From Candidatus Nomurabacteria bacterium (GTDB taxonomy: Bacteria > Patescibacteriota > Minisyncoccia > Phycocordibacterales > UBA5272), in NCBI GenBank assembly GCA_003518045.1, contig DOZK01000018.1, positions 1-9,840 of the forward strand: 9,840 bases of DNA, given 5' to 3'. Under the pieces are notes generated by a model. The model saw only the letters and a list, made by a program, of their open reading frames with translations. It did not search any database and was not told the origin of the DNA. The stretch's first letter is position 1; every line of letters begins with the position of its first letter. Both the position numbers and the translations under genes were made by a program. Of this stretch, positions 1-5,043 are shown piece after piece.

Positions 1-29
1 GATTAGGGCGAGAATTCAGGTGATTTTCC

Positions 30-58
30 TTGACTTTTGACCAAAAATGTGCTATCAT
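30..58 (+). promoter_or_regulatory. Sigma70-type promoter with extended -10, upstream of the DGR target
   Basis: TTGACT at 30-35 and TATCAT at 53-58 are separated by 17 bases, and TG at 50-51 makes an extended -10. It reads toward the DGR target gene, but that gene starts about 300 bases later, so the leader would contain the nested inverted repeats at 93-315. It could instead serve something lost or not recognised. Confidence 0.5.
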
Positions 59-92
59 TTACAGGTAGTTCCTTGATTGTTTTTGATATTAA

Positions 93-315
93 ACCCCAGC
101 AGAAAGCTAATTAAAATATAAGATTACATATGGTACTCTTATCTACTTTGAATTACGAAACTTGGTATTTTTGTTGTCATCCTGATGAAAATCAGGATCC
201 AGTGTCCTGTAATTTTAATGCAACACTGGATTCCAAATCAAGTTTGGAATGACATGTATCACAGTTTCGTAATTCAGAGAAAGTTATGTAAATATTTTAG
301 GTTTTCTGCTGGGGT
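93..315. repeat. Nested inverted repeats filling the spacer before the DGR target gene
   Basis: No gene is visible in the first 358 bases. A perfect 13-base inverted repeat (ACCCCAGCAGAAA at 93-105, complement at 303-315) encloses a second perfect 13-base pair (150-162 with 263-275, GAATTACGAAACT), which encloses the palindromic element at 175-254. The whole could fold as one long interrupted cruciform or RNA hairpin. It resembles a MITE-like insertion or insertions inside insertions. No transposase gene is present, so mobility is inference. Confidence 0.6.
175..254. repeat. Palindromic interspersed element, copy 1
   Basis: An 80-base unit bounded by TGTCATCC and GGAATGACA. It holds three small hairpins: CCTGAT/ATCAGG around a GAAA loop (181-196), CCAGTGT/ACACTGG (199-205 with 223-229), and TTCCAAA/TTTGGAA (231-237 with 243-249). 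The last 24 bases (231-254) are identical to 4906-4929 in the second copy. Shared ends with different hairpin interiors suggest a non-autonomous repeat family of the REP/MITE kind. Confidence 0.7.
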
Positions 316-361
316 CTAAATTGAACCACACGGTTCAAGCTTTCAGCAAAAAGGAAAGATG

Positions 362-1237
362 ATGACGAACAAATCGATCACATCAGGACAAAAAAACCAA
401 ATCGCCAGGCTTACAGAAGTTGCGGCTGGCAATGCGACTCACGTCGCACTCGAACAAGTCCCAATGGATTCTGACGTCGCGCAAGTGAAAGTCATTTCCG
501 ACGGAGATCTGTTTCAAAAAATGATTCAGCCACAAATCGCAAAAATTGTGGCTGAGGCACTGAACAGGCTGTCTGGGCGGAAACATCAACAAGCCGAACC
601 CCTCGAGCAATACTTCGCCGAAGTCTTGGGCTACACCCTCGACCTTTCAGGTGTTGTATTCCCAGAAAAAGTTGGCTTCACCACCTACATGGTGGTGCCG
701 GCTGACATTAACGAAGATTACATCTTCCGCCGTATCACCGAGCACTTTAAGGTTGGACAATATGCCTGGCAGTCGCCAGTTGCAGACAACGTCAACCGCA
801 AGATCGAGCAGAAGCGTCCACAAGGACTTTATGTCTTCGCACACGCAGGTGGTGACGAGCCAGATGCCAAACATCTCGGCAAGTCCTACGACGATGCCAT
901 GGCAGTCAATATGACCTTCATGAATCCCAAGGAGTACCTCTTAGCCACTGGTTTTCACCACTTTATCAACAAGGACCACTTCATGGATGTGAAAGGTTGT
1001 ACTCGCACATCTTCGTTGTGGTGGGGTGGCGGCTTGGTGAGCGGGGGCTTCCATCCGGGCGTGGCGGGCTTGGCCTCGACGATGGCGATCGTGACTCTCG
1101 CGGTTCGGTTCGCGGTCCACGTGAGCTGTTTCTGGGTTGAGTTTATCCTTGACCCTTTCGACTTTTACCCTTGTATTTGGGTTTGGGTCAAAAGCTTCGC
1201 AATTTATTGCGGAGCTTTTTTCTTTTTTATATACTAA
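362..1237 (+). CDS. DGR target (variable) protein, C-type-lectin-like C-terminus, frameshifted in VR
   Basis: Target protein of the retroelement. ATG 362 is preferred over ATG 359 because AAGGAAAG at 351-358 is then better spaced as a ribosome binding site. There is no signal peptide or membrane segment. The N-terminal two thirds is a soluble domain I cannot name, with a helical stretch at residues 50-72. The C-terminal part, around SSLWWGGG, fits the C-type-lectin-like fold of DGR targets and carries VR. Against TR, one adenine is missing after base 1061. The uninterrupted frame then reads an unrelated hydrophobic tail to 1237. Restoring one base gives a tail ending GPRELFLG and a stop at 1138-1140, about 259 residues, matching the TR frame. 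The gene is clearly more GC-rich than the RT next to it. The ligand is unknown. Confidence 0.8.
   Translation: MTNKSITSGQKNQIARLTEVAAGNATHVALEQVPMDSDVAQVKVISDGDLFQKMIQPQIAKIVAEALNRLSGRKHQQAEPLEQYFAEVLGYTLDLSGVVFPEKVGFTTYMVVPADINEDYIFRRITEHFKVGQYAWQSPVADNVNRKIEQKRPQGLYVFAHAGGDEPDAKHLGKSYDDAMAVNMTFMNPKEYLLATGFHHFINKDHFMDVKGCTRTSSLWWGGGLVSGGFHPGVAGLASTMAIVTLAVRFAVHVSCFWVEFILDPFDFYPCIWVWVKSFAIYCGAFFFFIY
1016..1125 (+). repeat. DGR variable repeat (VR)
   Basis: 110 bases at the 3' end of the target gene align with 111 bases of TR at 1407-1517. By hand count TR has 31 adenines: 22 are substituted in VR (18 to G, 2 to T, 2 to C), one is missing, and 8 are unchanged. Only two other positions differ, both T to G directly before a changed A. 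The invariant blocks are CTTCCATCC, ATCGTGAC and GGTCCACGTGAG. Most substituted sites are AAC or AAT codons, the usual design for diversifying surface residues. Confidence 0.93.
1149..1191 (+). other. Inverted repeat just downstream of VR, possible retrohoming hairpin
   Basis: TTGACCC at 1149-1155 pairs with GGGTCAA at 1185-1191, with an inner ACCC/GGGT (1167-1170 with 1179-1182). It starts 24 bases after VR and 9 bases after the restored target stop codon. In studied DGRs a hairpin or cruciform a few bases 3' of VR promotes retrohoming, so this is the natural candidate. The stem has internal loops, and the role is inferred from position. Confidence 0.45.
1192..1229 (+). terminator. Intrinsic terminator of the DGR target gene
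   Basis: An 11-base-pair stem with one G-T pair (1192-1202 with 1207-1217) and a TTTA loop is followed by a T-rich run to 1229. Its place just after the restored stop codon supports the target gene ending at 1140 rather than 1237, since the 1237 frame runs right through this terminator. Confidence 0.85.
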
Positions 1238-1280
1238 AAATGGTGATTGTAAAATCGATCGATATTTCGATAACGATTTA

Positions 1281-1309
1281 TTGCCAAAAGAAACTGCCTG
1301 CACCATAGT
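1281..1309 (+). promoter_or_regulatory. Weak candidate promoter for the template RNA
   Basis: TTGCCA at 1281-1286 and CATAGT at 1304-1309 are 17 bases apart, just before TR. The -10 is poor. The spacer from 1230 to 1406 holds no gene I can support, apart from a TR-spanning frame starting ATG 1341 that I reject. Confidence 0.25.
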
Positions 1310-1406
1310 ATGTATTTATATATACAACACATTGATCCCAATGGAGGAGAAACACAGAAAGTTTGGAAACAGACAATCGGTGAATAGACGCTATGGGGTA
1401 GAACGA

Positions 1407-1517
1407 TTGTGGTTAGGTGGCAACTTGGTGAACGGAAACTTCCATCCGAGCAATGGCAAGCTTTACCTCAACAATGGCAATCGTGACAATCGCAATTCGG
1501 ATAACGGTCCACGTGAG
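1407..1517 (+). repeat. DGR template repeat (TR), transcribed as template RNA
   Basis: This is the invariant donor copy of VR, rich in AAC/AAT codons. In the target frame it reads LWLGGNLVNGNFHP..., the asparagine-rich pattern typical of DGR templates. It lies on the same strand as the target and RT and is followed 17 bases later by a terminator hairpin (1535-1552), so the template RNA seems to be its own short transcript rather than part of an RT mRNA. TR lies outside any gene I accept. The RT would copy this RNA with errors at adenines and the cDNA would replace VR. Confidence 0.92.
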
Positions 1518-1534
1518 AAGTCTCTACATATAAG

Positions 1535-1556
1535 CCCGACTACTTGGTCGGGTTTT
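1535..1556 (+). terminator. Terminator of the template RNA, overlapping the 3' end of avd
   Basis: CCCGAC (1535-1540) pairs with GTCGGG (1547-1552) around a 6-base loop and is followed by TTTT on the plus strand. The avd stop codon (complement of 1540-1542) lies inside the hairpin, so the two converging units share these bases. On the minus strand no T-run follows, so it is best read as a plus-strand terminator. Confidence 0.6.
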
Positions 1557-1845
1557 GTGTTATATATTTTAGCCAGCCATTTATTTGCTTTGAAGTTTCA
1601 ATAAGTAGACCCTCAATTCTTATATAGGTTTTCTGATCAATTATTTTTAACTCATATTCTGTGCGAACTAAATGTTTTAAAATCTCTAGAGATGTTCTCG
1701 AATGTTCTAAATATGTTTGTTTTAATATTTTATTTGATATAGATGCATTTATTATGTCGCTCATAATCTCGAGAGCTATATTTTCTATTTGTGCGTGGAT
1801 ACCAAGTTTATCTCGCTTAGTAAGTTTATTTCCAGTTTGATACAA
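1540..1845 (-). CDS. avd: Avd-like DGR accessory protein (four-helix bundle), 5' end displaced by a frameshift
   Basis: Avd proteins are small basic four-helix bundles that form a barrel-like pentamer, bind the RT and template RNA, and are needed for mutagenic homing. The C-terminal half here, with RTEYELKIIDQKTYIRIE and then GWLKYI, matches the family's ending, in which a long helix closes with a GGW-like turn. The only start in the uninterrupted frame is TTG 1845, giving 101 residues and losing part of helix 1. The same frame continues upstream with INVIHTIKQVYSAL, typical of the Avd start, up to the G11/C11 tract at 1899-1909. With 12 bases in that tract the frame joins an ATG at 1931 (MEQLVKAT, then prolines), giving about 130 residues, the usual size. 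An inverted avd between TR and RT is unusual. Confidence 0.72.
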   Translation of the reverse strand: MYQTGNKLTKRDKLGIHAQIENIALEIMSDIINASISNKILKQTYLEHSRTSLEILKHLVRTEYELKIIDQKTYIRIEGLLIETSKQINGWLKYITQNPTK

Positions 1846-1852
1846 AGCAGAA

Positions 1853-1858
1853 TATACT
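1853..1858 (+). promoter_or_regulatory. Possible -10 of the reverse transcriptase gene
   Basis: TATACT lies 11 bases before the ATG at 1870 that would open the RT frame if the G tract had 12 bases. A start about 5 bases before the ATG would fit the short leaders elsewhere here. No convincing -35 is seen. Confidence 0.3.
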
Positions 1859-1898
1859 TGTTTTATTGTATGAATAACATTGATATCAGTATTGCTTC

Positions 1899-1909
1899 GG
1901 GGGGGGGGG
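1899..1909. repeat. Homopolymer of 11 G shared by the 5' ends of avd and RT
   Basis: Eleven consecutive G stand out in an AT-rich context. The tract lies inside the first codons of both divergent genes. With 11 bases, ATG 1870 runs into a stop near 1939 and ATG 1931 (minus) runs into a stop near 1864. With 12 (or 9) bases both frames open into full RT and Avd at once. This fits a phase-variable tract or a one-base assembly error. Confidence 0.8.
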
Positions 1910-1922
1910 TTGCTTTTACAAG

Positions 1923-2945
1923 TTGTTCCATGAAGTTTCTAGTGTAGCAAATCTTCTATCTGCATGGAATGAATTTAAGCGAGGAAAAAGAAAGAAAAAA
2001 GATATAGCTTATTTCGAACTTTATTTAGAAGAAAATATTTTTAGTTTACATAATGAGTTAGTGAATAAAACATATAGACATGATCCTTATGAAGACTTTT
2101 ATATTTGTGATCCGAAGCGAAGACATATACATAAAGCAAGTATTAGAGATAGAGTTATGCATCAAGCACTATTTAGAGTTTTGTATAAAGTTTTTGATAA
2201 ACATTTTATATATGATTCATATTCATCAAGAAATGATAAAGGAACACATGCCGGAGTGAATAGACTTAATAATGCCATACGAAAAGTAAGTAAAAATTGG
2301 AAACAAACAGCATGGGTACTTAAATGCGATGTAAGAAAATTTTTTGACAGTATTGATCATAAAATTTTACGAGAATTAATCATACAGAAAGTCGACGAAA
2401 AAGAGATTCTTTGGCTTATTGATATTATTTTTGATAGTTTCGAAAAAGAAAAAGGTAAAGGTCTACCGCTTGGTAATGTTACAAGTCAGTTGTTTGCAAA
2501 TATTTATTTGAATGAACTTGATCAGTTCGCGAAGCATGCACTAAAAGCGAAACATTATTTTAGATATTGCGATGATTTTATAATTGTTCATCAGGATAGA
2601 AATTTTCTTGATAATGCAAAGAAAAAGATTGCGGATTTTCTCGAATACAAATTACATTTAAAATTACATCCAGATAAAGTAGAAATTCGTAAAGTTTCTC
2701 AAGGGATAGACTTTTTAGGATATGTTATTTTGCCACATTCTATTGTATTGAGGACAAAAACGAAAAGAAGAATAGGAAGAAAGATAAGAGAGGAGGTAAC
2801 TTCATATAATAATAAAAAAATATCGAAAAACTATTTTAGTGCTATGATTACTTCTTATCTTGGTGTTTTCTCTCATGCTAAATCTAAAAAAGAGACAAAT
2901 TATTTAAATAAAATAGTTGATTTGATACAGAATATAAAAGATTAA
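1923..2945 (+). CDS. DGR-type reverse transcriptase
   Basis: RNA-directed DNA polymerase that copies the template RNA into adenine-mutagenised cDNA. Numbered from TTG 1923 (340 residues): the finger region has RDRVMHQAL (75-83); the first catalytic block is CDVRKFFDSIDH (135-146, Asp136); LPLGNVTSQLFANIYL (181-196) is the motif-4 form that separates DGR RTs from group II intron and retron enzymes; YCDD (215-218) is the second catalytic pair; GIDFLGY (261-267) follows. There is no maturase or endonuclease domain, as expected. TTG 1923 has no ribosome binding site. A start at ATG 1870 would add 18 residues but needs one more G in the G11 tract. The start is therefore uncertain, the family call is not. 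The gene is strongly AT-rich. Confidence 0.95.
   Translation: MFHEVSSVANLLSAWNEFKRGKRKKKDIAYFELYLEENIFSLHNELVNKTYRHDPYEDFYICDPKRRHIHKASIRDRVMHQALFRVLYKVFDKHFIYDSYSSRNDKGTHAGVNRLNNAIRKVSKNWKQTAWVLKCDVRKFFDSIDHKILRELIIQKVDEKEILWLIDIIFDSFEKEKGKGLPLGNVTSQLFANIYLNELDQFAKHALKAKHYFRYCDDFIIVHQDRNFLDNAKKKIADFLEYKLHLKLHPDKVEIRKVSQGIDFLGYVILPHSIVLRTKTKRRIGRKIREEVTSYNNKKISKNYFSAMITSYLGVFSHAKSKKETNYLNKIVDLIQNIKD
1941..1949 (-). promoter_or_regulatory. Extended -10 for avd, inside the RT coding region
   Basis: On the minus strand TGC then TACACT forms an extended -10 nine bases before the ATG at 1931, so transcription would begin about three bases ahead of it. This supports 1931 as the true avd start. The -35 is weak (TTCCAT-like). 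Confidence 0.4.
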
Positions 2946-2970
2946 TAAAATATTTTATACATGTTATAAT
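2942..2970 (+). promoter_or_regulatory. Promoter of gatC-gatA, predicted leaderless
   Basis: A perfect TATAAT at 2965-2970 is preceded by TG at 2962-2963, with TTAATA at 2942-2947 as a weak -35 at 17 bases. The gatC ATG begins 7 bases after the -10, about where transcription should start, so the mRNA would have no leader. The -35 overlaps the RT stop codon. Confidence 0.75.
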
Positions 2971-2976
2971 CTCCCT

Positions 2977-3288
2977 ATGTCATTCACCGAACAAGATTTA
3001 GATAATTTATCAAACTTAGCGCGTATTACCATTGCGCCTGATGAAAAGCAGAAAATGCTCGCAGATATGCAGGCTATTTTGGGCTATGTTTCAGAAATTA
3101 ATAATACAGAAGGAGCAAGGAGCAAGGAGCAAGGAGCAAGAATGGATGCAAAAGACGAGATACTCCTTTTTAATGTTGTGAGAGAGGATGTTGTTACAAA
3201 TGAAACTGGGTCAAATACTGATGCGATATTGGCGAATGCTCCGAAAGTTAAGAATGGGTTTGTAGAGGTGGAACAAGTACTAAAATAA
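2977..3288 (+). CDS. gatC: Asp/Glu-tRNA(Asn/Gln) amidotransferase subunit C
   Basis: GatC is the small subunit that wraps around and stabilises GatA in the GatCAB complex, which turns Glu-tRNA(Gln) and Asp-tRNA(Asn) into Gln- and Asn-tRNA in the cytoplasm. The 103 residues show the family pattern: LDNLSNLARI at 8-17, DMQAILGYVSEIN at 30-42, then VVRED at 67-71 and the ending APKVKNGFVEVEQVL. The segment EGARSKEQGAR (45-55) in the linker is coded by four exact 7-base repeats and is not family sequence. The start has no ribosome binding site; the promoter sits directly against the ATG. gatA follows after 55 bases, and the two are probably one operon. gatB is not in the window. Confidence 0.93.
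   Translation: MSFTEQDLDNLSNLARITIAPDEKQKMLADMQAILGYVSEINNTEGARSKEQGARMDAKDEILLFNVVREDVVTNETGSNTDAILANAPKVKNGFVEVEQVLK
3110..3137 (+). repeat. Four exact AAGGAGC heptamers inside gatC
   Basis: AAGGAGC is repeated four times without error inside the coding sequence of the GatC linker. Because 7 is not a multiple of 3, gain or loss of one copy would shift the gatC frame. A related AAGGAGN array occurs in prmC at 9563-9597. Confidence 0.9.
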
Positions 3289-3289
3289 C

Positions 3290-3324
3290 AGATATTAGAT
3301 ATTAGACATTAGATTTTAGATAAA
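3290..3324 (+). repeat. Five degenerate heptamers between gatC and gatA
   Basis: AGATATT, AGATATT, AGACATT, AGATTTT and AGATAAA run in series from one base after the gatC stop codon, nearly filling the 55-base spacer. No ribosome binding site for gatA is evident there. Confidence 0.75.
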
Positions 3325-3343
3325 TACGAATACAAATACATAC

Positions 3344-4759
3344 ATGAATAAAACGCTAAAACAATTACATGAAGAATTAAAATCTGGAAGCCTCACGATT
3401 GAGGCTCTGGTTGAAAGTTGTCGAAAAACTATTTCTGAAAAAGATGGAGATATTCATGCCTTGCTTGGAATATATTCTGAAGAATTAATTAATTCACAAA
3501 TTTCTCGTGCGAAAGAAATGTTTGCGAATGGGAAAGCTACTACACTCACTGGTATTCCAATTGTTCTTAAAGATAATATTTTAGTAAAAGGTGAACATGC
3601 AACTGGCGGGTCAAAAATTTTGGAAAATTATATTGCAACTTATGATGCAACTGTTGTGAAGAAATTAAAAGAAGCTGGTACTATTTTAATTGGACGCGCG
3701 AACATGGATGAATTCGCCATGGGGACAAGTACGGAAAACTCCGCATACGGAGTTACTAAAAATCCAAATGATATTACTCGTGTTGCTGGAGGGTCTTCGG
3801 GGGGTTCAGCAGCCGTTGTCGCGTATGGAGGTGTGCCTATGGCTCTTGGGTCAGATACTGGGGGGTCAATACGAGGGCCTGCAGCTTTTTGTGGTGTTGT
3901 GGGGCTAAAAACAACGTATGGGAATGTTTCTCGTTCTGGTGTGATGTCAATGGGGTCTTCACTTGATCAGATAGGTCCTTTCGGGAATAGTGTTTCGGAT
4001 GTTGAAGAAGTCTATAACATTATATCGGGATATGATGTGAAGGATAGTACGTCTATTCCAGAAGAGTTGAGAGATAAGAAGCAAGAAGGAAGTAACAAGA
4101 AAGTTATCGGAGTGCCATGGAATTTCGTTGATAGAAAAGGAATAGATGCGGACGTCCTTGTTAACTTCAAAGCTGGAATAGAGAAAATGAAATCAGCTGG
4201 GTATACCATTAAAGATGTTTCTTTTAAACATTTGGAAAAAGCATTGGCTGTGTATTATATTATTGCTCCTGCAGAAGTATCTAGTAATCAGGCTCGTTAT
4301 GATGGTATTCGTTATGGATTGTCTTTACCAGGGGACACGAGTATACAAAGCTATTTTGAGTCTCGTACAGCAGGATTTGGGGCCGAAGTACGCCGACGTA
4401 TTCTTATCGGGACATATGTCCTTTCTTCTGGCTATTATGATGCGTATTATAATAAGGCTAATCTCGTTAGGGGGTTGTTGCAAAAAGAATTTGAAGAGGT
4501 CTTCAAAGATGCCGATGTTATCGCTATGCCTACTACTCCATCACCTGCTTTTAAAATAGGGGAAAAAATTAATGATCCCCTTCTCATGTATCTTGAGGAT
4601 ATTTTTACCGTGCCTGTTAACATAGTTGGAGTGCCAGCTATTTCTATTCCCTCAGGAAAAACAGAGAGTGGATTACCACTCGGTATGCAGTTTATTGCTC
4701 CTAATATGCGTGAAGACATGTTATTCACTATCGGTAAGGATTTCGAAAAGCTGATCTAG
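3344..4759 (+). CDS. gatA: Asp/Glu-tRNA(Asn/Gln) amidotransferase subunit A
   Basis: GatA is the amidase subunit that hydrolyses glutamine and passes ammonia to GatB for amidation of mischarged tRNA. The 471-residue protein carries the amidase signature with a complete Ser-cisSer-Lys triad: Lys76 in VLKDN, Ser151 in GGSSGGS and Ser175 in GSDTGGS. The spacing of 99 between Lys and the nucleophile equals that of characterised GatA. The motif after the nucleophile reads IRGPAAFCGVVGLKTTYG, where most family members have IRQPA and KPTYG, so two near-catalytic positions are changed. The C-terminus is intact (MPTTPSPAFKIGE, VGVPAISIPSG). It is the second gene of the gatC operon, and translation has no obvious ribosome binding site. 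Confidence 0.96.
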   Translation: MNKTLKQLHEELKSGSLTIEALVESCRKTISEKDGDIHALLGIYSEELINSQISRAKEMFANGKATTLTGIPIVLKDNILVKGEHATGGSKILENYIATYDATVVKKLKEAGTILIGRANMDEFAMGTSTENSAYGVTKNPNDITRVAGGSSGGSAAVVAYGGVPMALGSDTGGSIRGPAAFCGVVGLKTTYGNVSRSGVMSMGSSLDQIGPFGNSVSDVEEVYNIISGYDVKDSTSIPEELRDKKQEGSNKKVIGVPWNFVDRKGIDADVLVNFKAGIEKMKSAGYTIKDVSFKHLEKALAVYYIIAPAEVSSNQARYDGIRYGLSLPGDTSIQSYFESRTAGFGAEVRRRILIGTYVLSSGYYDAYYNKANLVRGLLQKEFEEVFKDADVIAMPTTPSPAFKIGEKINDPLLMYLEDIFTVPVNIVGVPAISIPSGKTESGLPLGMQFIAPNMREDMLFTIGKDFEKLI

Positions 4760-4783
4760 TTACCACCGCAAAGCGCGGGTAAA

Positions 4784-4811
4784 CTGGTTACTAGTTGGTA
4801 GTTATTGGTTT
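4784..4811. repeat. Degenerate heptamers after gatA, inverted partner of 5013-5040
   Basis: CTGGTTA, CTAGTTG, GTAGTTA and TTGGTTT follow the gatA stop. The 14 bases at 4783-4796 are an exact inverted copy of 5014-5027, so the two heptamer arrays flank the rest of the spacer as inverted repeats. An imperfect hairpin (about 4760-4782) precedes it and may weakly terminate gatA. Confidence 0.7.
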
Positions 4812-4845
4812 ATACCATTTCCAATTAAGTTTTATATCCTGGGGT

Positions 4846-4929
4846 TGTCATTCCCGCGCAGGCGGGAATCCAGTGTCCACTGGACCTGCCTCGCCGGCGG
4901 ACGGGTTCCAAATCAAGTTTGGAATGACA
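4846..4929. repeat. Palindromic interspersed element, copy 2
   Basis: An 84-base unit with exact terminal inverted repeats TGTCATTCC and GGAATGACA. Internal hairpins are ATTCCCGC/GCGGGAAT (4850-4857 with 4862-4869), CCAGT/ACTGG (4870-4883), a GC-rich middle, and TTCCAAA/TTTGGAA (4906-4924). The right 24 bases equal those of copy 1 at 231-254. The GC-rich interior differs from the AT-rich surroundings. It resembles REP-like elements common in bacterial spacers. Confidence 0.75.
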
Positions 4930-4980
4930 CAAATTCAGTCGGTTAGTTTGATTAGACTTGGTATTACATTGATGTTAATA

Positions 4981-5005
4981 CACAAAAAGACACAGTCTTT
5001 TTGTG
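4981..5005. other. Perfect 11-bp hairpin in the spacer before the TSP3 gene
   Basis: CACAAAAAGAC pairs exactly with GTCTTTTTGTG around ACA. It is not followed by a T-run and is next to the possible promoter at 5004-5012. It may be a terminator with its T-run inside the stem, or another palindromic insertion. Confidence 0.5.
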
Positions 5006-5012
5006 TTACTAT
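5004..5012 (+). promoter_or_regulatory. Possible extended -10 for the TSP3 membrane protein gene
   Basis: TGT then TACTAT matches the extended -10 form used elsewhere here, about 31 bases before the ATG at 5044. No -35 is evident. Confidence 0.3.
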
Positions 5013-5040
5013 TAACTAGTAACCAGTAACTAATAACTGC
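5013..5040. repeat. Heptamers directly before the TSP3 gene
   Basis: TAACTAG, TAACCAG, TAACTAA and TAACTGC are four copies of a 7-base unit ending three bases before the ATG. They occupy the place where a ribosome binding site would be, and none is visible. Confidence 0.75.
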
Positions 5041-5043
5041 CCC

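Noticed and set aside
941..1306. Minus-strand frame opposite the VR
   Set aside because: It is a shadow of the GC-rich target; VR mutagenesis would constantly change it.
1137..1604. 155-codon frame spanning the target terminator and TR
   Set aside because: It starts in the target's 3' end, crosses a strong terminator, and its only family-like part is TR itself. TR frames being open is expected from their origin.
1341..1604. ATG 1341 frame with GGAGG nearby, 88 residues containing TR
   Set aside because: The GGAGG lies after the ATG, the upstream part has no homology to the target, and the tail is antisense to avd.
1923..2945. Group II intron or retron RT
   Set aside because: There is no maturase domain, intron RNA or msr/msd region; motif 4 is of the DGR form and a TR/VR pair is present.
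3290..3324. CRISPR array or direct-repeat system
   Set aside because: Units are 7 bases without spacers; nowhere in the window is there a 20-40-base repeat with regular spacers or a cas gene.
4795..5019. 74-codon frame in the spacer after gatA
   Set aside because: It translates the palindromic element and heptamers and has no protein-like features.
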